DNA of 50,530 bases from Pediococcus pentosaceus (GCF_001437285.1 NZ_JQBF01000009.1:1-50530); one strand, 5' to 3'; shown: positions 17,278 to 26,592, counted from the stretch's first letter. Notes: generated by a model from the sequence alone, not told the origin. Program-made: numbers and translations.

Positions 17278-17302
17278 TTGAAATACTCCCCTTCTCATCT
17301 GT

Positions 17303-17316
17303 ACTGGTTGGTACCA
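17303..17316. repeat. lacD operator candidate, downstream copy
   Basis: ACTGGTTGGTACCA, identical to 17336-17349, 33 bp away centre to centre (three helical turns). The inner TGGTACCA is palindromic. This copy lies just after the predicted start of transcription. Confidence 0.6.
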
Positions 17317-17329
17317 TTCAACAAAACCT

Positions 17330-17358
17330 ATTTTAACTGGTTGGTACCACTTTGTCAA
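17330..17358 (-). promoter_or_regulatory. lacD promoter
   Basis: On the minus strand, -35 TTGACA (17353-17358) and -10 TAAAAT (17330-17335) are spaced 17 bases. A degenerate cre-like sequence (ATGAAAGCGTTTGACA) overlaps the -35 but departs from the consensus by one inserted base. Confidence 0.8.
17336..17349. repeat. lacD operator candidate, copy in the promoter spacer
   Basis: The second ACTGGTTGGTACCA lies wholly between the -35 and -10 hexamers. A repressor bound here and at 17303-17316 would occlude the promoter. The regulator is not identifiable from this sequence; a HutC/GntR-type protein is one possibility. Confidence 0.6.
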
Positions 17359-17392
17359 ACGCTTTCATTTTAAACTGAAGTAGCCTTAATTT

Positions 17393-19285
17393 TTATTTTT
17401 TGAATAGTGCCGCTATTTCTTCAACCGATTTAGCATTTTTTAGTTCTTGAACAAAACTTTCATGCATTAGTAACTTAGAAACCGATGAAAGATATCGTAA
17501 ATGATTACCACCTTGGTCACGTTCAGGAATTAAAAACGAAATTACCGTATCAACGGGTTGGTTATCAAAAGTTTTCCATTCAATCGGTTGTTTTAATTTC
17601 AGCACTAACATTGCAGACGTATTAATTGTATTATCTTGAGCATGTGGAATAGCGATGCCTTTTTCCATCCCGGTAGATCCTGCTGACTCACGTGCTAAAT
17701 ATTTATTGTATACCGCATTTGCATCTGAACTATATCCGTTACTTACAGATAAGTTTGATAGATACCGTAATAGTTCATCTCTAGATTCAACATCAACATT
17801 AACTTTAATATTATCTACAGTGAGGATACTATCTAAACTTTCGTCATTCACTTTACGCTCATTTGATACTTCTCTTTTATCTTCTAATGTTTTTTCTCCA
17901 ACGTGAGCTTTATGACCATCAGCTAATGAAAGTAATAGCCCCGAAACAATTGCTCCAATTACAATAAACAAAACCCATAAAAATGGTTTATTAACCAAAG
18001 GTAGAACGATAAAACCACCATGTGGTGCTGGAACGCTAATTCTAGTTGTATAAGTTAAAATTGCTGCGATGGAAGATCCAACCATAAAAATTGGAATATT
18101 AATTAACGGATTTTTAGCCGCAAAAGGTATTGCTCCTTCCGTAATATGCGTTGATCCTAATAAGAAGTTAACATAACCAGCACTTCGCTCATTTTCAGAG
18201 TATGCTTTACGGTTAAAAAGTACTGAAAAGCCTGTAGCTAATGGCGGAGCTATGCAGGCCGCAGATACTCCAGCCATGAAAAAGTAATTTCCTTGTGCAA
18301 GCAAAGCTGTACCAGTTAGGTATGCAGCTTTATTGATTGGACCACCCATATCAGAAGCACACATAATTCCAATAATTAATCCCAAAACTAATGGACTAGA
18401 ATTTTCCATTCCTTTTAAAAACGCCATCATGCCGGTATTAATATCTTTCATCGGTACCGACATATACCACATAATCGCACCGGAAATAAAAACTCCAATA
18501 ACCGGAAATAGAAAAATTTGTTTTAAACCATCTAAAGATTTAGGCAATTTTTTAAATAAATGCTGTAATAAAACCACTGTGTATCCTGCAAGAAATCCTC
18601 CGACAATTCCTCCTAAGAATCCAGTACCATTGGTATAAGCAATCATTCCCGTTGCAAAACCAACTACTAAACCAGATCTTTTTCCAATTGCTTCAGCAAT
18701 ATAGGCACATAAAACGGGTACCATCAAATTCATTGCAAATCCGCCAATCGTATTTAGCAGTTGAGCAAATGAATTAAATTGAGCGCTATTCGGGTCGGCA
18801 GAATTGATACCCCAGAAAAAGGAAATAGCTGTTAATACCCCTCCAGCAACAACCAAAGGAAGCATATGCGAAACACCGTTCATTAAGTCTACATAGATAC
18901 TGTGCCAGAAAGTTCCATTAGTTGTACTGATTTGATCTTCTTTATTATATTGGCCATTACTGTGGTATATCGGCACATCATCGTCCAATATCTTACTAAC
19001 TAATTCATCCGGTTCTTTCATTCCTTTAGTTACTGAAACATTAATTAATCTTTTTCCATCAAATCTTTCAATATCAACGTCTTTATCAGCTGCTATAATG
19101 ACTCCTTTAGCGTTGCTAATTTCTTCAGGCGTAAATTGATTTTCTGTACCGCCTTGTCCATGTGTTTCTACTTTAATTGAAACTCCTCGTTTCTTGGCGG
19201 CCTCTTCTAACGCTTCTTGGGCCATATAGGTGTGGGCAATTCCAGTTGGACAGCCAGTAGCTGCAATAATTGTATATTTTGTCAT
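17393..19285 (-). CDS. PTS fructose-family transporter, EIIBCA fusion
   Basis: 630 residues in domain order B-C-A, unlike the A-B-C order of common FruA proteins. IIB (1-100) has the phosphorylated cysteine C12 in AATGCPTGIAHTYMA. IIC (about 120-450) holds the membrane segments, with MGGPINKAAYLTG near 315 and STHITEGAIPFA near 375. IIA (about 490-630) has its active histidine near H548 in KGIAIPHAQDN. It imports and phosphorylates a ketohexose at C1. With the PfkB kinase overlapping upstream by 4 bp and LacD downstream, the substrate is best read as D-tagatose, or fructose through a LacD detour. The start has a GGAGG-type site inside the kinase gene. Confidence 0.87.
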   Translation of the reverse strand: MTKYTIIAATGCPTGIAHTYMAQEALEEAAKKRGVSIKVETHGQGGTENQFTPEEISNAKGVIIAADKDVDIERFDGKRLINVSVTKGMKEPDELVSKILDDDVPIYHSNGQYNKEDQISTTNGTFWHSIYVDLMNGVSHMLPLVVAGGVLTAISFFWGINSADPNSAQFNSFAQLLNTIGGFAMNLMVPVLCAYIAEAIGKRSGLVVGFATGMIAYTNGTGFLGGIVGGFLAGYTVVLLQHLFKKLPKSLDGLKQIFLFPVIGVFISGAIMWYMSVPMKDINTGMMAFLKGMENSSPLVLGLIIGIMCASDMGGPINKAAYLTGTALLAQGNYFFMAGVSAACIAPPLATGFSVLFNRKAYSENERSAGYVNFLLGSTHITEGAIPFAAKNPLINIPIFMVGSSIAAILTYTTRISVPAPHGGFIVLPLVNKPFLWVLFIVIGAIVSGLLLSLADGHKAHVGEKTLEDKREVSNERKVNDESLDSILTVDNIKVNVDVESRDELLRYLSNLSVSNGYSSDANAVYNKYLARESAGSTGMEKGIAIPHAQDNTINTSAMLVLKLKQPIEWKTFDNQPVDTVISFLIPERDQGGNHLRYLSSVSKLLMHESFVQELKNAKSVEEIAALFKK

Positions 19286-20217
19286 TTACTATCCCTCCTA
19301 ACAGTTTCAATCTTAATTTGCTCGTTTAACTCCTCAACGTCTGAAAAATCAGTTAATCCTGCTTTAAATGCAGTTGAGCTTCCAGCAGCGATACTAAATT
19401 TCAAATTTTCTGCTAAGCTCTTTTGTTGGCACATTCCTGCTACGAAAGTTCCTAGCATAGTGTCACCAGAACATGCTGTATTCACTACTACTCCCTTAGG
19501 CGCTTCTCCACGTAAAACTGTATCTTTATTAACGAATAAGGCCCCTTCGCTTCCCATTGATAACAGGATATTTTTTGCTCCACAATCTATTAATTTTTCA
19601 CAATATTTGATTAAGTCTTGCTGACTCAATATTTTCGAGCCAAACCATTTTTCTAATTCTTCGACATTTGGCTTAAGTAATTCCGGACCAAATGCTAACG
19701 TATCTAAAACTTCTTTATAATTCGTATCAATAATTAATTTGAATCTTTTAACTTTAGATAACTTTGCAATCTCAACTAAAATATTAGGATTGATACCTTC
19801 AGAAAAGCTACCCGAAATTATTAATATATCTTTACTTGTCAGCTTCTCAATCATCCTCATCAGTTCGGCAACTTGTTGCTTCGTAACATGGGGGCCACTA
19901 TTTACTTCTTTATATTCCGTGTCCTCCTCTATGACTCTTGTAAAAACGTTAATTCTAGTAGGCTGGTCGGTATGAATAAATTTATTGGGGATCCCCCTCT
20001 TTGTTAAAGTATCCTCAATGAAAGAATTCGTGAAACCGCCGCCCACACCAAGCGCTGTATTATCAATTCCTAACATTTTTAAAATAAATGAAACATTCAC
20101 TCCTTTTCCATTAGCCTGAATATCATAGTTATTCGTCCGATTAACCACTCTTGGTTTCAACTGTTGTGTTTCAATAAATAAATCAATTGCTGGATTTAAT
20201 GTGCACGTATAAATCAT
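19282..20217 (-). CDS. PfkB-family 1-phosphofructokinase / tagatose phosphate kinase
   Basis: This kinase would phosphorylate the hexose 1-phosphate made by the PTS to a 1,6-bisphosphate. The ATG at 20215-20217 gives 311 residues; AGAGGTG is 6-7 bases upstream, and the earlier GTG in the frame overlaps that site. PfkB features: IYTCTLNPAIDLFIE at the start, GKGVNVSFILKMLG near 36-50, and the catalytic segment VVNTACSGDTMLGTFVAG near 245 with the base aspartate. It overlaps the PTS start by 4 bp (ATGA), so translation is coupled. FruK and LacC/TagK cannot be separated by eye; the LacD neighbour favours tagatose. Confidence 0.85.
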   Translation of the reverse strand: MIYTCTLNPAIDLFIETQQLKPRVVNRTNNYDIQANGKGVNVSFILKMLGIDNTALGVGGGFTNSFIEDTLTKRGIPNKFIHTDQPTRINVFTRVIEEDTEYKEVNSGPHVTKQQVAELMRMIEKLTSKDILIISGSFSEGINPNILVEIAKLSKVKRFKLIIDTNYKEVLDTLAFGPELLKPNVEELEKWFGSKILSQQDLIKYCEKLIDCGAKNILLSMGSEGALFVNKDTVLRGEAPKGVVVNTACSGDTMLGTFVAGMCQQKSLAENLKFSIAAGSSTAFKAGLTDFSDVEELNEQIKIETVRRDSK

Positions 20218-20263
20218 TTCAAGCACCTCTTTCTTATACTCCTAATTCTAGCCTCATCCATAA

Positions 20264-20277
20264 TGTAAATGTTTTCA
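20264..20277. promoter_or_regulatory. cre-like site in the divergent kinase/regulator region
   Basis: TGTAAATGTTTTCA matches 13 of 14 positions of TGWAANCGNTNWCA (C to T at position 7). It also begins a TTTTCAA ... TTGAAAA inverted repeat (20272-20308) that could be the RpiR operator. Confidence 0.45.
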
Positions 20278-20333
20278 AAAACTTTGTTATTTATGTTATT
20301 GTTGAAAAAGAATTTACAATCGGAGGGATTGGT

Positions 20334-21080
20334 TTGGCAAATGATAATTTGAGTTCGACAGAACAATTTGTATGGAAATTCATTCAAGACAACCTAGAAT
20401 TGGTTCCTTTTTTATCTATTGTTGAGTTGAGTGAACGAGCTAACGTTTCTACGGCCACTATTATCCGTGCGCTAAGAAAAAAAGGTTTTACAGGTTTCAG
20501 TGATTTTAAGCATGGAGTAGCAAAGAATAATAGTTCAAAGGATTTTACCAATTTAGAGCGTGCCGATAGTGATATTAAAAGTGCCATCCTAAAAAACGAA
20601 CATGAAGTTACTAACACCATCAAAATGATTAATATTCCAGATATTGAACAGTCTGTGCAAAGAATCAAGCATGCCAAAACCATTTACATTTTTGCCCGTG
20701 GTTTTTCTGAATTAATTGCAAAAGAATTATTAGTAAAACTGCAACTCTTGAATAAAAATTGCCAACTAAGTGATGATCCAAATATTATCCGCACTTTATC
20801 AGCAGATATTAGACCTGGCAATTTGGTTATTATTATTTCTCTAAACGGTGAAACCCCTGAATTAATCGAATCTGCAAAGAAAACATCAAAAAATAAAATT
20901 CCCATTATATTAATAACTACTAATGCTGATAGTACAATCGGTAAATACTCTACAATTGAATTATGTGGTTTCAAATCCGAAACAACTTATTTTCCAGCCT
21001 TTGAAGTTCACTCTAGGCTCCCCCTACAAGTTATATCTCGTGTATTATTGGATTCTTATGTAATTCGTACCCAAAAATAA
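20334..21080 (+). CDS. RpiR-family regulator of the PTS-kinase-aldolase genes
   Basis: 248 residues if started at the TTG at 20334, which has GGAGGG 7 bases upstream. The frame runs further 5' but without a site and into the divergent gene. An RpiR helix-turn-helix (FLSIVELSERANVSTATIIR through KKGFTGFSDFKH, residues 25-60) precedes a SIS domain (TIYIFARGFSELIAKEL near 115, LVIIISLNGETPELIE near 160). It diverges from the PfkB/PTS operon and probably controls it in response to a sugar phosphate. It is distinct from the nan regulator at 8067. Confidence 0.85.
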   Translation: MANDNLSSTEQFVWKFIQDNLELVPFLSIVELSERANVSTATIIRALRKKGFTGFSDFKHGVAKNNSSKDFTNLERADSDIKSAILKNEHEVTNTIKMINIPDIEQSVQRIKHAKTIYIFARGFSELIAKELLVKLQLLNKNCQLSDDPNIIRTLSADIRPGNLVIIISLNGETPELIESAKKTSKNKIPIILITTNADSTIGKYSTIELCGFKSETTYFPAFEVHSRLPLQVISRVLLDSYVIRTQK

Positions 21081-21120
21081 AAACCTCCGAACTTCAAAAC
21101 GAAATTCGGAGGTTTTCTTT
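21079..21120. terminator. Bidirectional terminator
   Basis: AAAACCTCCGAA pairs with TTCGGAGGTTTT around a 12-base loop. It serves the RpiR gene and the convergent MFS gene. Confidence 0.9.
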
Positions 21121-22321
21121 AAATTTTCTTGGTTTTAACAATGATTACTCCCATGATGGTTGCTAAGGTAATGGCCACCACAAAGGCTACATTTTGTAGA
21201 TTTCCGGTTGGGTTCAGACCAAAGGCCCAGCCATAAGTCACTGGTCCCAGAGCGGCAATGAAATAACCACCCGCTTGGGCCATCCCTGAAAGCTGAGCCG
21301 TACGATAAGGATTACTGGTCTTAATCGCAAACATGGTTACTACGAACATGAAGAAAAGGCCAATCGCATAACCTAATAGCAAACTTTCAATCATCCAAAA
21401 TATCGTGGACGAAGTGTTTTGGAAAAATAACATTCCTGAGGCAATTAAGCCGGTCACTCCAGCAGATCCTACTAAGAACAACTTGCCCAACCGTCCCCAC
21501 TTAACTAATAATTGGGGCAAAAGCACGGTAATCGGCAAGCCAATCAACGAAAAAGCCGCCATGATAATTCCAATTACGCCTGATCCGACTTGGCGATACG
21601 CCATCAAGGATGGCATCCATGCAGTGAATGTGTAATTTAGAATCGATTGGCTCCCAAACATGATTAGAAAAGCCCATGCTTTTTTATTCACCCAGATTTG
21701 ATCGTTGGACATAGCTTCTTTTTTAACTTCAACTTGCGGTTCATGGATTTCTTCTGATAGATGAGGCATCAAAAACAACCAGATTATTAATGCCAACAGA
21801 GGGGTAATCGCTAATACTATTAGCATGCTCCACCATCCGGCCAACACCATGATGGGCGCCGTGATAACGTTGAAAAGTGCCACTCCAAACATCATCGAAA
21901 AGGTATAAACCGAGGTATAAAGTCCAATATTGCTAGGGAAATATGCTGTAACAAATGATGGCATATAAACGTTTAAATAAGCAATTCCCATTCCAATCAA
22001 ACTGGTTCCGATGATCATCGTCGGCATTGTAACGATGAGTCGTAATAATGAACCCACTAATAGGATGGCTAAGGTACCTAGGAGTGACTTTTTAAAACCC
22101 CACTTTTTTAAAATGGTCGAGGCGACACTCGAAAATAACATAAACATTATGAGTGGCAAAGTCGTTAAGATCCCCAAACTACTCTTCGAGACCTCCAGTT
22201 TGTTAGCCAAATCTCCTAGCATCAGAGGTAGCGTGGTGATTGGTGTTCGTAACATCAATCCGATTAAAATAACGAGGACGAGCATTCCGCTCGCGCCTAA
22301 AGTTCCTTTTTTCCAGTTCAA
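21119..22321 (-). CDS. MFS transporter, CynX/NimT-like
   Basis: 400 residues from a TTG at 22319-22321 with AAGGAG 6 bases upstream. An ATG seven codons earlier overlaps that site and has none of its own, so TTG is preferred. About 12 membrane segments are visible, with the CynX-type start LVILIGLMLRTPITTLPLML and the motif KWGFKKSLLGTLAILLVGSL after helix 2. Relatives move cyanate or small drugs such as 2-nitroimidazole. The substrate is unknown, and the gene is not in an operon. Confidence 0.82.
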   Translation of the reverse strand: MNWKKGTLGASGMLVLVILIGLMLRTPITTLPLMLGDLANKLEVSKSSLGILTTLPLIMFMLFSSVASTILKKWGFKKSLLGTLAILLVGSLLRLIVTMPTMIIGTSLIGMGIAYLNVYMPSFVTAYFPSNIGLYTSVYTFSMMFGVALFNVITAPIMVLAGWWSMLIVLAITPLLALIIWLFLMPHLSEEIHEPQVEVKKEAMSNDQIWVNKKAWAFLIMFGSQSILNYTFTAWMPSLMAYRQVGSGVIGIIMAAFSLIGLPITVLLPQLLVKWGRLGKLFLVGSAGVTGLIASGMLFFQNTSSTIFWMIESLLLGYAIGLFFMFVVTMFAIKTSNPYRTAQLSGMAQAGGYFIAALGPVTYGWAFGLNPTGNLQNVAFVVAITLATIMGVIIVKTKKI

Positions 22322-22466
22322 AACATTCTCCTTATAATTCATTAGTCGATGACTATTATATCAGAGTGTAAAAAAGCCAAAGAGTCCTAAATTAATCTGC
22401 TTAGGTTTCAGTTTTACTGAAAATTAGGTTAACTGAAAATCTTTATATTATATAGTAGTTATTTCA

Positions 22467-23456
22467 CTAAAAGCGATAGCGAGGTAGTTGTAGAATAAAC
22501 TCTTGGTAATGTAATTCTTCCCCAGTTGATTCAATTTGAACCTGTTCCAAATTATTTTGTCGCAACTGATCCTCATCAATCCAGATTTGGTGGGTAAAAG
22601 TCGCATTCCCAATTAAATCAATCGTATATGCACCATGAATTTGATTCACCCGAGTCTTGACCATCCCACCTGGATTAAAGATATCATTTACTTCACCCAA
22701 TCTAGTTTGACCATCATTTAACAAGCTCCAAACTAAACTTGTCGCTGACATCCCTGTCCCACAGGCATTAGTAAAACCAACCCCCCGTTCATAAGTTTGG
22801 ACGAACAATTGATTCTGACCAATGACTCGTCCAAAGCTCACGTTAACTCCCTTTGGGAACCAAGGATTGGAAGCATTTAACCTATGACCCAATTCCGCTA
22901 ACTTTTTAGTTGAAAGCCGGTTATTATTATCAATTGCTATTAAATGTGGATTAGGTACCGCCACGGCCGAAAAAAGAAGCTGATCATCAAAATCTCGAAC
23001 TGGCGCATTAAACAATTTATCCTGATTTTCAATTTGCATTGGTAGGTTTTTAGCATTAAAACTAACCGGTGAAATTTCCACCTGATATGTGGGTAACCCA
23101 TTTCCAATCGTTGCTACCCGTCCTACATGCAAATCGGCTTGATCTGTTTGGACCAAAAAATCATTTTCTTCATATTTTTCGGCTAAATAACGAGCCACCG
23201 TTCGCAGCCCATTTCCACACATGCTAGCGAAGCTACCGTCGTTATTAATAACCTGCATTCGTCCCCGAACGCCAGCATGGTCACTTGAACTAACTACAAG
23301 AAGTCCGTCAGCCCCACCTAACAACCCTGTTTGATTATTAGTAACTTGAATTGCTAATTGAATTAACTGGTCTGGATTCATTGGTATTTCGAGTTGTTCT
23401 TGATCAAGTAATATAAATGAATTTTCTGAACCGTGTACTCGTAATAATTTAATCAT
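22467..23456 (-). CDS. dapF: Diaminopimelate epimerase
   Basis: Converts LL-DAP to meso-DAP for lysine and peptidoglycan. 329 residues, a little longer than the common 275-285, with extra C-terminal sequence. The two catalytic cysteines are in SMCGNGLRTV (near 80) and TNACGTGMSATS (near 225). Its ATG overlaps the lysC stop by one base (TGATG), so the two are translationally coupled. It lies in the riboswitch-controlled transcript. Confidence 0.93.
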   Translation of the reverse strand: MIKLLRVHGSENSFILLDQEQLEIPMNPDQLIQLAIQVTNNQTGLLGGADGLLVVSSSDHAGVRGRMQVINNDGSFASMCGNGLRTVARYLAEKYEENDFLVQTDQADLHVGRVATIGNGLPTYQVEISPVSFNAKNLPMQIENQDKLFNAPVRDFDDQLLFSAVAVPNPHLIAIDNNNRLSTKKLAELGHRLNASNPWFPKGVNVSFGRVIGQNQLFVQTYERGVGFTNACGTGMSATSLVWSLLNDGQTRLGEVNDIFNPGGMVKTRVNQIHGAYTIDLIGNATFTHQIWIDEDQLRQNNLEQVQIESTGEELHYQEFILQLPRYRF

Positions 23457-24835
23457 CAGTCTGCCCTACCTTTGTTTTTAAAAAATTCTCTGTAAATTTC
23501 ACGAACAGCTTGATTTACTTGGTTTTGATGAACTCCGAGCATCGTTGAGATTCTAGAAGCCCCTTGGTTAATCATCTGAATTCCAATTTGTTTTCGTGCT
23601 AGAGCATTCACAATTCGATCTACAACGCCGACCTTGTCACGCATTCCCTCTCCAACCACCATTAAGATTGCATAATCATCAATCCATTCTAACTGGTCAG
23701 TGTGCAATTCTTCCCGAATATCGGATAACAAACTGGGTAAAATTTCGTCCGTTATTTGATTCTGGTTGAAAATAATTGTTAAATCATCAATTCCAGAAGG
23801 CATATGTTCGTAACTAATATCGTAACGATATAAAATTTTTAATAATTTCAAGGTAAAACCGACTTCACGATTCAACAGATATTTGTGTATATACAAAGCC
23901 GCAAACCGACTTGAGCTCGCCACTCCTGTGATTTCTAAATCAGAAGCATAATTTTGTTCGGGTTCAATTACGGTTCCTGGTAAATTGGGATGATCCGTAT
24001 TTTTAATCACAATTGGAACTTGAGCTTCAATTGCTGGGATGATGGCTTCATCGTGAAAAACGGAAAATCCAGCATATGCAAGTTCCCGCATCTCACGGTA
24101 AGTCATCTCTCGAATTGGATGTGGCTGGGTAATGATCTTAGGGTCAGCCGAATAAATGGAGTCCACATCCGTAAAATTTTCATAAAGTTGAGCTTGGAAA
24201 CCACGTGCGAGAATGGCCCCCGTGATGTCTGACCCTCCCCGCGAGAAAGTGCATACCTCACCATTTTGGTTATATGCATAAAAACCAGGAACTACAAGAT
24301 ACTCCGCCTCATCCAGCAAATTTGAACAAACTGCCTCAATTTGAGCATATGAATGCTGGTCTAAGATCGCGTTATTATAGTCACCATGCGCCTTTATGCC
24401 CAATTGTTTCGGATCAACAAACCGCGCAGTAACATTGAATTTTTTTAAAACTAATGCCATTAAAATTGCGTTTAACCGCTCCCCTGCCGCCTTAAAATGA
24501 GCAAGACGGCATGCTTTATTTGCGTGGTGCAAATTTGCTAAATCAATTAGATGTACATTGATTTGTTCAAAATCCGAATCAGAAACGTGGTATGCATCTG
24601 CAATTTCTTGATATCGGTCTAGCACTGCTTGACGTGCTACTTTGACGTTCTCCCCAGATGCGTTGGCATATTTGATTAATAGATCCGTCACCTTAACATC
24701 ATCTTTGAAACGCTTCCCCGGTGCTGAAACGACCACAATTCGACGTTCGGGATCTGCTCTTAAGATTTCAATTACTTTTTGATATTGCGCTGCGTTAGCT
24801 AGAGAGCTACCACCAAACTTAACAACTTTTACCAT
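23456..24835 (-). CDS. lysC: Aspartate kinase
   Basis: Phosphorylates aspartate, the first step toward DAP and lysine. The ATG at 24833-24835 gives 459 residues and has AAAGGAGA at ideal spacing; the longer frame has no site. The amino acid kinase domain shows VKVVKFGGSSLA at the start, VPGFYAYN and TFSRGGSDITGAILARGF near 225, then C-terminal ACT regulatory repeats (ITGVASSSRFAALYI, IQMINQGASRISTMLG). A lysine riboswitch with terminator directly upstream indicates shut-off by lysine at the RNA level. Confidence 0.93.
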   Translation of the reverse strand: MVKVVKFGGSSLANAAQYQKVIEILRADPERRIVVVSAPGKRFKDDVKVTDLLIKYANASGENVKVARQAVLDRYQEIADAYHVSDSDFEQINVHLIDLANLHHANKACRLAHFKAAGERLNAILMALVLKKFNVTARFVDPKQLGIKAHGDYNNAILDQHSYAQIEAVCSNLLDEAEYLVVPGFYAYNQNGEVCTFSRGGSDITGAILARGFQAQLYENFTDVDSIYSADPKIITQPHPIREMTYREMRELAYAGFSVFHDEAIIPAIEAQVPIVIKNTDHPNLPGTVIEPEQNYASDLEITGVASSSRFAALYIHKYLLNREVGFTLKLLKILYRYDISYEHMPSGIDDLTIIFNQNQITDEILPSLLSDIREELHTDQLEWIDDYAILMVVGEGMRDKVGVVDRIVNALARKQIGIQMINQGASRISTMLGVHQNQVNQAVREIYREFFKNKGRAD

Positions 24836-24880
24836 ACTAGTCTCCTTTTGCGAGGTTCTAGCTTTCCAACTAACCAAAAT

Positions 24881-24917
24881 AAAAACGCCCATTCGTAAAA
24901 AAACGAAAATGGGCGCT
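24881..24917 (-). terminator. Riboswitch expression-platform terminator
   Basis: On the minus strand AGCGCCCATTTTCGT pairs with ACGAATGGGCG, followed by TTTTTATTTT, 46 bases before lysC. It would form when lysine is bound to the aptamer upstream. Confidence 0.88.
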
Positions 24918-24954
24918 AGTAATTAACTAACATCGCTAAATCATTAGTCTGATT

Positions 24955-25128
24955 TGAAAAGCACCCCGCTATCAGTCATGATAGCGACAGTCCTTGAGAT
25001 GTTATCTCAAGACCCAACAAACATTGAGAAAGGTCAATGTTCATTTCGGCGGATCATCCTTTCGCTGGGGCATATCGAATCCTTCATTCTATCCTCAGAT
25101 ACTTTTAATCTCCGCAACCTCTTTTTTA
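24955..25128 (-). promoter_or_regulatory. Lysine riboswitch (L box) aptamer
   Basis: Reading the minus strand, the conserved L-box blocks occur in order: GAGGTTGCGGAGAT, AAAGTATCTGAGGATAG, GAAGGA, CAGCGAAAGGATGATC, CGCCGAAATGAACATTGAC, TGTTGGGTCTTGAG, CTCAAGGACTGTCGCTATC. Individual helices such as ACATTGA/TCAATGT, CTTGAGAT/ATCTCAAG and CGCTATCA/TGATAGCG are perfect. It precedes lysC-dapF and is followed by an intrinsic terminator. Boundaries are approximate. Confidence 0.95.
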
Positions 25129-25138
25129 ATTTAAGCCT

Positions 25139-25166
25139 ATTATACTCATTCTGTACTAGAATGCAA
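25139..25166 (-). promoter_or_regulatory. Promoter of the riboswitch-lysC-dapF transcript
   Basis: -35 TTGCAT (25161-25166) and -10 TATAAT (25139-25144) on the minus strand, 16-base spacer, just upstream of the aptamer. Confidence 0.75.
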
Positions 25167-25237
25167 AAAAATAAATTTTTCATAAATCACTTCTACTTAG
25201 AGCAACAATTTATGACATATACCCTCTTACTTTATGC

Positions 25238-25266
25238 TTGACGAAATTCATTTAGTATTATAAATT
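25238..25266 (+). promoter_or_regulatory. Promoter of the lysA-asd operon
   Basis: -35 TTGACG (25238-25243) and -10 TAAATT (25261-25266), 17-base spacer. An overlapping TATAAA three bases earlier is an alternative -10. No riboswitch is seen between it and lysA. Confidence 0.6.
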
Positions 25267-25299
25267 TGTGAAAATTAAATTAGAAAAGGGGGTAAACGA

Positions 25300-26592
25300 A
25301 TGTCTTTATACACCGTAAATAACGTTAATCAGGTTACCATAGGCGGCCTAAGTGCTACTCAACTTGCCCGTCAATATGGGACCCCACTCCAAGTTTTTGA
25401 CGTCACCATGATTCGTAATCAAATTCAAGCCTTTCAAAAAGAATTTGAAGACCGTGGTATGCGCGGCATCGTCAGCTATGCTTCCAAGGCTTTTAGTTGC
25501 AAAGCCATTTATCAAGTTGTTAAGCAAGAACATGCCCATTCCGATGTCGTTTCTGGAGGTGAGATTGCTACAGCTTTGGCCGCTGGTTTTCCCTCTACTA
25601 GTCTTAGCTTCCATGGCAATAATAAATCACTCGCCGAGTTGAATTTTGCCGTCCAAAAAGGAGTGGGAACTATCATTTTAGATAATTTTCATGAATTAGA
25701 ATTGCTCGATCAAGTTTTGAACGAAAATAATACTCAAATCGATGTATTGCTCCGTGTTACACCAGGTGTTTCTGCTCATACTCACAGCTATATTCAAACC
25801 GGTCAAACTGACAGTAAATTTGGATTTGATATTGATTCAGGACAAGCATTAAAAGCCATGCGCTTGTCCCAAAACAACCCTCGAATCCATCTACGAGGAA
25901 TTCATGCCCACATTGGTTCACAAATTTTTGAAGTAACAGGTTTTAAATTAGAGGTTAAAAAGTTAGTCAATTTATTAACAAATTGGTCTCAAAAATACCA
26001 ATTTACAGCCGATATTTTAAATATCGGTGGTGGATTTGGAATTAAGTATACCCATGCGGATGATCCTCTTGCCCCCGAGCTTCTTCTCGGTGAAATTTTA
26101 GATGAACTTCAAGTCCAGTACTCTAAGCTTGGACAACCCATTCCCACCATTTGGATAGAGCCAGGTCGTTCCATTGTTGGTTCAGCCGGTTTTTCACTTT
26201 ACACAATCGGTTCACGAAAAGATGTCCCTGGTTTATCCCCTTACGTTGCTGTTGACGGCGGAATGGGTGATAATATTCGGCCCGCACTTTACCAGGCTGA
26301 CTATGAGGCGGTCCTTGCAGAAAATCCAAATCAGCCTCCGATTGAAACCGTTCGTTTAGCTGGTAAATTCTGTGAATCTGGTGACATCTTAATCAACCAC
26401 CTTCCATTACCTACTACTAAGACCGGTGATGTACTCGTTATGTTGGCAACAGGTGCTTACGGGTATTCAATGGCTAGTAACTATAACCGTAATCCTCGTC
26501 CAGCAGTTGTCTTTGCTGAAAATAGCCAAGCTCAATTAGTTATTCAAAGAGAAACATACGCAGATATGATACAAAATGATTTAGATTATTGA
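25300..26592 (+). CDS. lysA: Diaminopimelate decarboxylase
   Basis: PLP enzyme that decarboxylates meso-DAP to lysine, the last step. 430 residues. The PLP lysine is K63 in [19 protein letters not shown] is near 208, [13 protein letters not shown] near 245, and [13 protein letters not shown] near 285, with CESGDIL and [12 protein letters not shown] near the end. AAAAGGGGG lies about 9 bases before the ATG. First gene of a seven-gene plus-strand operon covering the rest of the DAP/lysine pathway. Its presence implies lysine prototrophy if the operon is expressed. Confidence 0.95.
   Translation: MSLYTVNNVNQVTIGGLSATQLARQYGTPLQVFDVTMIRNQIQAFQKEFEDRGMRGIVSYASKAFSCKAIYQVVKQEHAHSDVVSGGEIATALAAGFPSTSLSFHGNNKSLAELNFAVQKGVGTIILDNFHELELLDQVLNENNTQIDVLLRVTPGVSAHTHSYIQTGQTDSKFGFDIDSGQALKAMRLSQNNPRIHLRGIHAHIGSQIFEVTGFKLEVKKLVNLLTNWSQKYQFTADILNIGGGFGIKYTHADDPLAPELLLGEILDELQVQYSKLGQPIPTIWIEPGRSIVGSAGFSLYTIGSRKDVPGLSPYVAVDGGMGDNIRPALYQADYEAVLAENPNQPPIETVRLAGKFCESGDILINHLPLPTTKTGDVLVMLATGAYGYSMASNYNRNPRPAVVFAENSQAQLVIQRETYADMIQNDLDY

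Noticed and set aside
17278-17358. 27-codon N-terminal extension of lacD containing a WYQPV repeat
   Set aside because: It translates the promoter and operator repeats; the ATG at 17277 has the ribosome site and gives the family length.
17345-17370. cre site upstream of lacD
   Set aside because: ATGAAAGCGTTTGACA resembles a cre half but has an extra base and loses the right-hand half; mentioned only as degenerate.
24954-25241. 95-codon plus-strand frame
   Set aside because: It lies exactly over the antisense of the lysine riboswitch; the conserved RNA blocks explain the sequence.
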